Below are positions 1 to 5,268 of a stretch of DNA of 6,917 nt, one piece after another. The translations under genes and the position numbers were made by a program. Each line of letters starts with the position of its first letter. Positions within the stretch are counted from its first letter, which is position 1. The stretch lies in contig DEJG01000014.1 in assembly GCA_002353295.1 (NCBI GenBank), positions 1 to 6,917 on the forward strand, written 5' to 3'. This stretch comes from Prevotella sp. UBA2754. Lineage in GTDB: Bacteria; Bacteroidota; Bacteroidia; Bacteroidales; Bacteroidaceae. The notes beneath the pieces are model-generated. The model was not told where the DNA came from and searched no databases. It saw only the letters and a program-made list of their open reading frames with translations.

Positions 1-362
1 AATTCTTTCCCAAAAGGTGAAAGAGCCAGTTTTGCCAGTCGGAAGTGCATCTTTCCGAATGGGATTCCGATGATGGTAATGCAGAAAATGAGGCCGTAGA
101 AGATGTGGGTAAGCCATATCCATATACCGCCCACGAAGAACCACAGCACATTCATGAAGATGCTTAGGCAGCCAGGTTGCGACTCCCGCCATTTCACTTT
201 CGTACCGAATGGCCAGATGGCCAGCATACCCAGTTTCAGACTCTGCAAGCCGAAGGGGATGCCGATGATGGTTATCATCAGTATCAGTCCTGCGATGAAA
301 TACTCCAAGGCTATGTGCAGGCCCCCGAATACGATCCAGATGATGTTTCCTAACGTCTTCAT
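1..362 (-). CDS. YccF domain inner-membrane protein (3' end cut by window edge)
   Basis: Translating leftward from the ATG at 362-360 gives 120 open codons before the left edge, so the C-terminus is missing. The protein has two similar halves. Each carries a hydrophobic segment ending in a TIIGIPFG motif (about residues 31-38 and 96-103), followed by an amphipathic stretch ending in PFG (51-53 and 116-118). This duplicated IIGIPFG pattern is the signature of the YccF family (two YccF domains, inner-membrane proteins of unknown function). Several membrane segments are apparent, near residues 7-35 and 66-100. The start lies 9 bp after the YbjQ-family stop codon, so the two are probably co-transcribed. 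No strong Shine-Dalgarno is seen, as usual for Bacteroidetes. The family call is firm; no biochemical function can be given. Confidence 0.85.
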   Translation of the reverse strand, partial: MKTLGNIIWIVFGGLHIALEYFIAGLILMITIIGIPFGLQSLKLGMLAIWPFGTKVKWRESQPGCLSIFMNVLWFFVGGIWIWLTHIFYGLIFCITIIGIPFGKMHFRLAKLALSPFGKE

Positions 363-371
363 TGATCTGAT

Positions 372-689
372 TTAGATGACCACGGCCGTTCCGCTGGTGG
401 CTACCATGAGCATTGAGCCATTGGCTCCGACAGTCTCATAGTCGATGTCAATGCCTACGATGGCGTTGGCTCCAAGAGCCTGAGCACGCTGTATCATCTC
501 CTGCATGGAAGTGTCCTTGGCTTCGGAAAGCACCTTCTCGTAAGCGCCAGCACGGCCTCCTACGATGTCGCGGATGCCGGCAAACAAGTCCTTAAACATG
601 TTGGCACCAATAATGGTTTCACCTGTCACAATACCCTTGTATTCGCGGATGGTGTGACCTTCAATCTGTGGGGTTGTTGAGAGTATCAT
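372..689 (-). CDS. YbjQ family protein (DUF74 / putative heavy-metal-binding domain)
   Basis: This 105-residue cytoplasmic protein has the length and motifs of the YbjQ/UPF0145 family. It begins with a short beta-rich stretch (MILSTTPQIEGHTIREYKGI). The conserved core FAGIRDIVGGRAGAYEK follows at about residues 36-52, then a helix with ALGANAIVGIDIDYE at about 71-85, and a final strand. The family forms pentameric rings and is often labelled heavy-metal-binding, but a physiological role is not established. Upstream lies a 113-bp interval that holds only a possible MBL-fold remnant; downstream is the YccF gene after 9 bp. The reading frame is intact and the start is the first ATG after an A/T-rich leader. 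Confidence in family membership is high and in function low. Confidence 0.9.
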   Translation of the reverse strand: MILSTTPQIEGHTIREYKGIVTGETIIGANMFKDLFAGIRDIVGGRAGAYEKVLSEAKDTSMQEMIQRAQALGANAIVGIDIDYETVGANGSMLMVATSGTAVVI

Positions 690-802
690 AATCGTTATCT
701 TTTAAAAGTTTCTATCTGTTAGACGTAAGATCGTGGCGAAAAGTTGCAACTTAGGCAAGCACAAAGCCACTATGGAAGATGTAGGTCAGCGTCATGGAAT
801 CC
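690..802. other. 113-bp interval between the DUF1294 and YbjQ genes
   Basis: Apart from the 14-codon possible MBL-fold remnant at 751-795, this interval shows no gene, no clear hairpin with a T-run and no full Bacteroidetes promoter. On the minus strand the 30 bases before the YbjQ start are A/T-rich (AACTTTTAAAAGATAACGAT). A separate weak promoter for ybjQ-yccF cannot be excluded. Confidence 0.5.
751..795 (-). pseudogene. Possible 5' remnant of an MBL-fold metallo-hydrolase gene
   Basis: Reading leftward from the ATG at 795-793, 14 codons give MTLTYIFHSGFVLA, then TAA at 753-751. This resembles the first beta strand and turn of a group of Bacteroidales MBL-fold metallo-hydrolases, which start with something like M-K-L-T-Y-I-Y-H-S-G-F-A. 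The ATG lies 7 bp past the DUF1294 stop, the spacing expected of the next gene in the operon. No HxHxDH metal-binding motif or other family segment follows, so nearly the whole gene would be missing. Bases 690-750 contain no recognisable C-terminal piece. The match is short and made from memory of the family, so this is tentative. It could instead be a chance short ORF in a leader. Confidence 0.35.
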
Positions 803-1069
803 TTAATTGTTGCTTATCAAATATATGAGGGCAATCTGTGCCAACAGAATCAGTGGAAGTCCATACTTGAACTTCTTGTGCATCGTCTTGTGGCGCCACA
901 CTTGCATGCCCAGCAAAGCACCGATAGTGCCTCCGATGACTGCAAGCATCAGCAAAGTTGCTTCCGATATGCGCCAGCTTCCTTGCTTCGCTTTCCACTT
1001 ATCAATACCATAGACGGCAAAGGTCAGGATATTGATAACTATCAGATAATATAGCAGTGCATTTGCCAT
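803..1069 (-). CDS. DUF1294 family small membrane protein
   Basis: This 88-residue protein matches the DUF1294 pattern throughout. A first membrane segment ends in FAVYGIDKWKA (about residues 17-27), then W-R-I-S-E (about 32-36). A glycine-rich segment AVIGGTIGALLGMQVWRHKT follows at about 43-62. A last hydrophobic helix spans about 70-85 (GLPLILLAQIALIYLI). The family is of unknown function; the conserved D-K and R-H-K-T residues lie at predicted membrane borders. The ATG at 1069-1067 is preferred over the GTG at 1072-1070, which would share its last base with the stop codon of the upstream gene. Either start leaves the two genes translationally coupled (TAGTGATG). The frame is intact and of normal family length. 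Confidence 0.9.
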   Translation of the reverse strand: MANALLYYLIVINILTFAVYGIDKWKAKQGSWRISEATLLMLAVIGGTIGALLGMQVWRHKTMHKKFKYGLPLILLAQIALIYLISNN

Positions 1070-1071
1070 CA

Positions 1072-1314
1072 CTATTTTTCTTTTTGTAAAATCTCACATA
1101 GTTTATCCTCTCTGATGACTTTGGGAGCTGCCTTTCCTGCCAAGACCAGAACTTTCTTGCCATTTCGGTAGATGTGAAGCTGGCGAGAACGGACTACAGC
1201 CGTCAGTTCTGGATCATCCTGCATGGCTATCCAAAGATGATGATAGATTCCATCTTCTTCGAATAGTTTCCTTTGCAGGTGTGAGCACATATTTGTTGTG
1301 TCGATGGTCAACAT
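1072..1314 (-). CDS. Hypothetical protein, 80 residues, with H-H-L-W and R-S-R-Q-L-H-x-Y-R motifs
   Basis: The frame runs from the ATG at 1314 to TAG at 1074-1072. The protein is soluble, basic and has no signal peptide. Notable stretches are GIYHHLWIAMQDDPEL (about residues 22-37), VVRSRQLHIYRNGKKVLVLAG (about 40-60) and a charged end. I do not recognise it with certainty. The look of a short N-terminal helix followed by a beta hairpin resembles the N-terminal part of longer Bacteroidales proteins, so it may be a truncated version of one. Its start overlaps the end of the ACT remnant by 7 bp and its stop abuts the DUF1294 start, so it sits tightly in the operon. Coding is supported by that packing and by the protein-like composition. 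Confidence 0.65.
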   Translation of the reverse strand: MLTIDTTNMCSHLQRKLFEEDGIYHHLWIAMQDDPELTAVVRSRQLHIYRNGKKVLVLAGKAAPKVIREDKLCEILQKEK

Positions 1315-1430
1315 ATCTTGTATCCTTCGGCTTCTAACGTTTTGACTGCCTTCTCAAAGTTCTCTGCCTTGGTCAGGATGTAGTCGGTGTTGAAGGTCGA
1401 GATGGCGAACAATGAAAAATGCCGTCTCAT
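1308..1430 (-). pseudogene. C-terminal remnant of an ACT-domain (ACT_7) protein
   Basis: From about 1412 down to TGA at 1310-1308 one frame reads LFAISTFNTDYILTKAEN, then FEKAVKTLEAEGYKIC. This is the hallmark C-terminal end of the ACT_7 family, whose members are roughly 120-130 residues and carry [IV]FAIST[YF]NTDYIL[TV]K. Only about 34 matching residues remain. The N-terminal portion is absent and replaced by the start of a different gene in another frame. The remnant could still be translated from the ATG at 1430 as a 40-residue peptide. Its stop overlaps the ATG of the next gene by 7 bp, the original operon arrangement. ACT_7 proteins are usually assigned a small-molecule-binding regulatory role; none can be expected from this fragment. 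Confidence 0.75.
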
Positions 1431-1500
1431 ACTTTTCAGCATAAGAGCGGAGCACTCGGCTCAGCCGTTTGGTTTCGCCAGCAACCATTTTACTCTTCAT
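1411..1500 (-). pseudogene. N-terminal remnant of another gene, possibly TIGR02757/DUF2400-like, fused out of frame to the ACT remnant
   Basis: The ATG at 1500-1498 lies 4 bp after the stop of the flavoprotein gene, typical of a following operon gene. It encodes MKSKMVAGETKRLSRVLRSY followed by AEKYETAFFI. At that point the sequence becomes ACT-domain DNA read in the wrong frame, and the ORF ends at codon 49. The segment SYAEKYETAFF recalls the start of Bacteroidales TIGR02757 (DUF2400) proteins, where a K-Y-E-T-x-[DE]-F-[IL] motif precedes a D-P-S motif. I make this assignment from memory and hold it loosely. What is clear is that a coding N-terminus is cut at about 1410-1425 and joined to the tail of an unrelated gene. 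Confidence 0.5.
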
Positions 1501-1504
1501 TGTC

Positions 1505-2044
1505 TTAGCCGATGCTCTTTCCTAAATCAAAAGCCTCCTGCAGTTTCGGATTGCCCTCAATCTCACGAGGGTCATTCACACCTCCGCAGAAAAGCGTTCC
1601 TGCCAGGCGGCTCTTCGGGTAGCAGTCTATCCAGCCCGTCAGTCCTGTCTCTGCACGCTTGGGCGTTTCGGCTTCATCCTCTGCTGCTGTGGTCAGCAGA
1701 TAGACATCACGGAACTGATAATCCTGCTCGTACATGGCGTTCATGCGGTCAATGAGCGTCTTCATCTGACCGCTCATCTCATAATAATAGATAGGTGTGG
1801 CCCAGCAGACGACATCAGCCTTCAGCACCTTGGCCATGATGTCGTTCACATCGTCCTTGATGACGCAACGCCCCAGTTTTTGGCATCCCATACAGCCCTT
1901 GCAGAACTGGATGTTCTTGCCCACAAGCGAGATCTTCTCCACATCGTTTCCGGCAGCTTTTGCACCTTCCACAAACTTCTCAGCGAGCATGTCGCTGTTT
2001 GAGCCATGACGCAGGCTCGTTGATATTACAATGACCTTTTTCAT
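1505..2044 (-). CDS. Flavodoxin-fold NAD(P)H-dependent oxidoreductase
   Basis: This 179-residue protein has the layout of the FMN-dependent reductase / iron-sulfur flavoprotein-like family. Strand 1 (KKVIVIST) is followed by the FMN phosphate-binding loop STSLRHGSNS at residues 8-17. A cysteine cluster C48-x2-C51-x2-C54-x5-C60 comes next, and then the flavin-contacting segment ATPIYYYEMSGQMKTLIDR at 82-100. The cysteine cluster resembles that of archaeal iron-sulfur flavoproteins, but many relatives keep it without a proven cluster. It probably reduces small electrophiles or quinones with NAD(P)H in the cytoplasm; the substrate is unknown. The start is 24 bp after the Sel1-repeat gene, with an A-rich leader (AACAAATACGAAT). 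The frame is intact and of normal length. It and the nitroreductase upstream are the operon's two redox enzymes. Confidence 0.9.
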   Translation of the reverse strand: MKKVIVISTSLRHGSNSDMLAEKFVEGAKAAGNDVEKISLVGKNIQFCKGCMGCQKLGRCVIKDDVNDIMAKVLKADVVCWATPIYYYEMSGQMKTLIDRMNAMYEQDYQFRDVYLLTTAAEDEAETPKRAETGLTGWIDCYPKSRLAGTLFCGGVNDPREIEGNPKLQEAFDLGKSIG

Positions 2045-2068
2045 ATTCGTATTTGTTAGTTCTGTTCT

Positions 2069-2713
2069 TTAATACCATTTATATCCATGCTCCTTACAGA
2101 AGTCAATGGCGGGTTGGAATCCCTGAAAGGTTGCTTTGTGAATCCACTTCAACCCCTTGCGCTCATCTTTGGGAACGCCTGTGCCGGTCATCAGGAACCA
2201 GCCAGTGGCAAACTGTGCCTGGGCATCGCCACCGTTGGCCGCAAGCTCATACCAGAACACACATTCCTCCAAGCTCTTCTCCACACCATCACCGTTCCAA
2301 TAGGCGGCTCCTACATTCTTCTGGCTGAGAATATGCCCTTGGAAGGCGGCCTCACGATACCAGAGGAAAGCCTTGTGATGATCCTGCTCTGTGCCGTTGC
2401 CGAGATAATAGGCGTTGGCCACGTTGACCTGCGACTGCATATCACCCTTTTCGGCGGCTTTCATGTACCACTCAAAGGCCAGTTCTGCATCCTGCTCCAC
2501 ACCCTTGCCGTGATAATAGCACTCGCCAACGTTGAAACAGCCATAGACATCGCCCTGCTCCGCTGCCTTCATATACCACTCGAAAGCCATTTCCAGATTG
2601 ACCTTTACGCCAGTGCCACGTTCGTAGCAGACCCCAAGGTTATTCATCGCCTTGGTGTCACCCTCGTAGGCTTTCTCACGATAACCGTCTGCTTTGTTTC
2701 TCTCCTTCGGCAT
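2069..2713 (-). CDS. Sel1-like repeat (SLR) protein
   Basis: This 214-residue protein is built almost entirely of five 36-residue Sel1/TPR-like repeats. They fall at residues 18-53, 54-89, 90-125, 126-161 and 162-197. Each has the form G-D-x3-[AQ]-x-N-[VL]-G-x-x-Y-x-x-G-x-G-V-x-x-D-x3-A-x-x-W-[YF]-x-x-A-A-x-x-G. The 17-residue tail begins a sixth (GFQPAIDFC). There is no signal peptide, so it is probably a cytoplasmic alpha-solenoid scaffold for protein-protein contacts. The partner is unknown. The gene begins 23 bp after the secreted-protein stop and ends 24 bp before the flavoprotein start. The frame is intact and the repeats remain in phase, so no unit has been lost out of frame. Confidence 0.93.
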   Translation of the reverse strand: MPKERNKADGYREKAYEGDTKAMNNLGVCYERGTGVKVNLEMAFEWYMKAAEQGDVYGCFNVGECYYHGKGVEQDAELAFEWYMKAAEKGDMQSQVNVANAYYLGNGTEQDHHKAFLWYREAAFQGHILSQKNVGAAYWNGDGVEKSLEECVFWYELAANGGDAQAQFATGWFLMTGTGVPKDERKGLKWIHKATFQGFQPAIDFCKEHGYKWY

Positions 2714-2736
2714 AGTTCAATCGGCAAAATCGGAAT

Positions 2737-3567
2737 TTACTTGTCAAGCAGATAAGGGAATGCCCTATGTGCAATTCCGTCAGCACGATATTCGCCATTG
2801 ATAAAAGAAACTCTCCATGGCCGATAAGCCTTCAGCAGTCTTGCCATTTCTTCTGCAAGTTGCTGCCTAACGTTGGGGTTGAGAACTTTTACTTCGCATT
2901 CCACAAGATTGCCTTGACTGTCAACACGTGCGTTTTTAATACTGAAATTGATTCGTTTAATATTGGTGAGTTCTGGATATTTCTCTATCTGTAAGGGAAA
3001 CAGTTCTCGTATAATGGTGGGATTGTTCACTTTATCGAATGAAAATCCGTCTAAGACGAAATTGTGGTACTCCTTCTTTCCTGTTACCTTCCCATTGTCA
3101 ATGCTGATGATTTGTTCTTGCTCATAATTCCGTGCAAAGCCCATGTGCTTATAGTAAACAACTTTCCCCGTAGCAACACGAATATCTCCCATCAGCCAAT
3201 TGGCAACAATATGTTTTCCGTCAACATAATTCTTGAACACACGCAGTAATGTGTCATTAGGAATGCGCTCTCCTATGTATTCGCGACAATTCGCATCATA
3301 GTGTTCACATCGTATACTGTCAAGACAGAGCACGTCTTGCACAATGCTCCAGTAGGCAGTAAAGCCATCCCAGTTGGCGGTAGATATAGAGCGGTTCGAT
3401 GGAAGTACGGCTTTCAGATGACGATATAATACAGAATCTCTGCTTACAGGCCTACCCAACAACTCCCAGCGAGTGCCATCAATATAGATAATGTCCCCAT
3501 CTTGTCCTGTTGCATTGGCAGCAATTGCCAAGAGCAGGAATTGAATACATGTCAAAATCTTCTTCAT
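2737..3567 (-). CDS. Secreted protein of unknown function, possibly with a TonB-C-like end
   Basis: This 276-residue protein starts with a clear Sec signal peptide: K-K, a hydrophobic core ILTCIQFLLLAIAA and a probable cleavage after A-N-A at residue 19. The mature part is soluble and therefore likely periplasmic. An internal region (about 130-185) has short strand-like segments such as GKVVYYKH and IISIDNGKVTGKKEYHNF. The last 80 residues run KRINFSIKNARVDSQGNLVE, then VKVLNP, an amphipathic helix LAEEMARLLKAYRPWRV, and a final strand. This order resembles a TonB C-terminal-like fold, common in Bacteroidetes secreted proteins, but I claim only similarity of outline. There is no lipobox cysteine at the cleavage site and no membrane helix after the signal. 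Its start lies 41 bp past the end of the YCII pseudogene. Confidence 0.8.
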   Translation of the reverse strand: MKKILTCIQFLLLAIAANATGQDGDIIYIDGTRWELLGRPVSRDSVLYRHLKAVLPSNRSISTANWDGFTAYWSIVQDVLCLDSIRCEHYDANCREYIGERIPNDTLLRVFKNYVDGKHIVANWLMGDIRVATGKVVYYKHMGFARNYEQEQIISIDNGKVTGKKEYHNFVLDGFSFDKVNNPTIIRELFPLQIEKYPELTNIKRINFSIKNARVDSQGNLVECEVKVLNPNVRQQLAEEMARLLKAYRPWRVSFINGEYRADGIAHRAFPYLLDK

Positions 3568-3608
3568 AAGCCACTATTACTTTTATGTTGCTATTGATTA
3601 TCTGTTAT

Positions 3609-3795
3609 CTAACGGATTACCACATTGATCGGTTCCACCTCAATCTTCTCCCATACATGCTCCTGAACGTATGGCTCGTTGGCAAGATATTCATCCAACT
3701 GCTGATGATTCTCGAACTCCATGACGAGGGCGAACCTCCATCCTCTTATCCAGCATTCCTTCGCCGTCGTAGGCTCTTACTACAAATTGTTTCAT
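3609..3795 (-). pseudogene. YCII-family (YciI-like) gene with an internal out-of-frame deletion
   Basis: Leftward from the ATG at 3795-3793, frame one encodes MKQFVVRAYDGEGMLDKRM followed by EVRPRH (residues 1-25). This is the start of a YCII-domain protein. From 3731 a second frame encodes ALVMEFENHQQLDEYL, then ANEPYVQEHVWEKIEVEPIN and VVIR before TAG at 3611-3609, the normal YCII C-terminal half. About 30 residues between them, including the middle strand and helix, are missing. The remaining 187 bp are not a multiple of three, so the product is broken. The join lies in 3721-3735, where the same bases encode both EVRPRH and ALVM. YCII proteins are small ferredoxin-like-fold proteins often near oxidoreductases; here the neighbour is a nitroreductase 26 bp upstream. 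Confidence 0.85.
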
Positions 3796-3821
3796 AATCG
3801 GTTGACATGATTTTCCTGACT

Positions 3822-4514
3822 CTAAATCCATTCGAAATGCTCTTTCCCTGCGCCAATCTCGAAATGGCACTTGACGATGCCGAGGTCTATCTGGGTGAAG
3901 CCCACGATGGAGAAGCTGCGCTTGGCACGGACTTTTGCTGACTGTCCGTCACTTGCAGGAACGTATTCAAAGAAGAACTTCTGCTGATTGACTGCTGTCG
4001 GCGCAAGCAGTGCTGCCTCCACGCCTTGACGGAACCAGTCTGGAGTGAGGTCGCTGATGTTGCTGACTTGCTCTGCCGTCTTGATTTTGTGCTCAGCGCC
4101 CTCCGTCTCTCCATATCCGAGTGAAATGACACAGCGCAGTTTCTCGCCGTCTGCTATTCTGAGCACGTCAGGGTTCTTCTTGAACGTCAGTCCCACCCAG
4201 CAGGAGTTAAGTCCCATCATCTGAGCCTCCAGAACAAGCCGCTCGCCATAGTAGCCGATTTTCTCGTCCAGGAGTTCGTCGCTCTTCGGGCCTATCATGG
4301 CCAGATAGTTGCTGATGCCTGAGAATTTGCCATAGTGGGCCATCCGGCTGTCAAAGGCCGTAGGGTCGTTAGTCACCAGTTGGATGTGCAGTCCGCTCTG
4401 CTGGTTATATTCATCCACCAGAGCCTGCAGTGCTTTCAATTTCTCTTTCTCTACAGGGCGGTCGGAATACTTCCTTACACTGTGCCGCTGTCTGATTGCA
4501 TCTTGAATCGTCAT
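3822..4514 (-). CDS. TM1586-type nitroreductase family protein
   Basis: This 230-residue protein fits the putative TM nitroreductase family (TM1586_NiRdase). It opens with the FMN-phosphate-binding motif in IRQRHSVRKYSDRPV (residues 7-21, R10/S12/R14). Further typical stretches are MAHYGKFSG, KIGYYGERLVLEAQMMGLNSCWVG, VISLGYGE and ALLAPTAVNQQKFFF (about 168-182, the second flavin-contact region). It ends with DLGIVKCHFEIGAGKEHFEW. It probably reduces nitro or quinone-like compounds with FMN and NAD(P)H in the cytoplasm; the natural substrate is unknown. The ATG at 4514 is chosen because the motif begins right after it. An upstream in-frame ATG at 4592 would add 26 residues reaching into the DUF3267 gene and is unlikely. 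The gap to the upstream gene is 22 bp. Confidence 0.92.
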   Translation of the reverse strand: MTIQDAIRQRHSVRKYSDRPVEKEKLKALQALVDEYNQQSGLHIQLVTNDPTAFDSRMAHYGKFSGISNYLAMIGPKSDELLDEKIGYYGERLVLEAQMMGLNSCWVGLTFKKNPDVLRIADGEKLRCVISLGYGETEGAEHKIKTAEQVSNISDLTPDWFRQGVEAALLAPTAVNQQKFFFEYVPASDGQSAKVRAKRSFSIVGFTQIDLGIVKCHFEIGAGKEHFEWI

Positions 4515-4536
4515 GTTGCTTATATATTTCTTGATT

Positions 4537-5100
4537 TTACTTCTCTTCGTCAATGAGATAGAATCCGGCCTCAGAGGGATGGTCAAGTACAAGGCTCTTG
4601 GGATTCTCCTTCGTCAAGAGCCACGTCATCCAGATGTCGCCAGCGGCTGCAGCAATGAAGAATATTCCCCAGGCCAGCATGGGCAGGCTACCGATGAACA
4701 GGGCTGCAGCGGCAGGGACGACTCCCAGAATGAAACATGGCATCATGGCTCCGCACATATAGCCAGGGATGTGCATCGGCTCGTCGCAATGGCAGTAGGG
4801 AGTCAGCAATTTCCACATCACACCGAAACTGATGCTCTTCCAGCCGCTCTTGGCAAAGCAAGCCCAAGTGAGGCCGTGAATCAGTTCATGCACGACGATG
4901 CCCACGAACATCAGTACCAGTATAGCGATCCAGTCGCCGAAGCCTCCCAGAAGTTCGCCTATCGGCTTCCTGTCCTTCCATATCAGGAAGAAAGGAACCA
5001 GAAACAGGATGGCCGAAACCACCATAATCACTACGGCAAAGACGTTTGCCTTTACGATGTCTATAGCCACTTTTCTGCCTTTTTCTTCAATGTTGTCCAT
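4537..5100 (-). CDS. DUF3267 membrane protein, putative zincin-type metalloprotease
   Basis: This 187-residue protein has the HExxH motif H71-E-L-I-H75 inside a hydrophobic helix (about 57-77). Two further membrane segments lie at about 117-138 and 140-162, after a first one at about 19-40. D155 lies in the last segment (AAAAGDIWMTW) and could be the third metal ligand, as in intramembrane and DUF3267 zincins. The family is predicted to be membrane-embedded metallopeptidases; no substrate is known. The ATG at 5100 follows an A-rich leader ending AAGAAGAAAAGGT. An in-frame TTG at 5196 would add 32 residues unlike the family and would lie at the predicted transcription start, so it is rejected. 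It is the first gene after the promoter at 5205-5236. Confidence 0.88.
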   Translation of the reverse strand: MDNIEEKGRKVAIDIVKANVFAVVIMVVSAILFLVPFFLIWKDRKPIGELLGGFGDWIAILVLMFVGIVVHELIHGLTWACFAKSGWKSISFGVMWKLLTPYCHCDEPMHIPGYMCGAMMPCFILGVVPAAAALFIGSLPMLAWGIFFIAAAAGDIWMTWLLTKENPKSLVLDHPSEAGFYLIDEEK

Positions 5101-5268
5101 ACCTTTTCTTCTTTGTTCATTATTGCATGCCTTTTGCCTGTCGTACAAACTCGTGAAGCGACTGGAGCAGGAGGCAAAACTTAAACTTTGTTTCAATTAC
5201 GATGCAAATGTAGTGATTTTGCCACTTTTTCCGAAACTTTGCACCGTTCTTTTAGGATAGTTTATAAG
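5101..5268. other. 168-bp divergent intergenic region
   Basis: This region separates the leftward operon from the rightward umuC-yolD pair. It contains the leftward promoter (5205-5236) and the A-rich leader of the DUF3267 gene. The octamer AAACTTTG occurs twice on the plus strand (5183-5190 and 5234-5241), the second copy overlapping the leftward -33 element. No convincing plus-strand promoter or LexA-like palindrome was found for umuC. Confidence 0.5.
5205..5236 (-). promoter_or_regulatory. Bacteroidetes-type promoter for the leftward operon
   Basis: On the minus strand the bases 5212-5205 read TACATTTG, a perfect match to the Bacteroidetes -7 box TAnnTTTG. A 20-bp spacer separates it from TTTC at 5236-5233, one base from the -33 box TTTG. 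Transcription would start near 5198, giving a leader of about 98 nt before the DUF3267 ATG. All genes down to 1 lie on the same strand with short gaps, so this may be the main operon promoter. Confidence 0.75.

Noticed and set aside
818..825. Minus-strand TATATTTG, a perfect -7 box that could drive ybjQ-yccF
   Set aside because: It lies inside the DUF1294 coding end (codons for I-Y-L) and has no TTTG at the right distance upstream.
2123..2662. The five 36-residue repeats as a DNA repeat array or CRISPR
   Set aside because: The repetition is at the protein level (Sel1 units), DNA identity between units is low, and there are no spacers.
2087..2755. 222-codon plus-strand ORF opposite the Sel1-repeat gene
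   Set aside because: It is a shadow of the repeat protein: its sequence is the antisense of the 36-residue repeats and resembles no family.
4515..4592. Longer start for the nitroreductase at 4592
   Set aside because: The added 26 residues overlap the end of the DUF3267 gene and precede the conserved family start MTIQDAIRQRHSVR.
5101..5196. Longer start (TTG at 5196) for the DUF3267 protein
   Set aside because: It begins at the predicted transcription start, uses a rare start codon, and adds residues with no family resemblance.
5238..5265. Plus-strand promoter for umuC (TTTG at 5238-5241, TAGTTTAT at 5258-5265)
   Set aside because: The spacer is only 16 bp, the -7 match is partial, and transcription would start at about the ATG.
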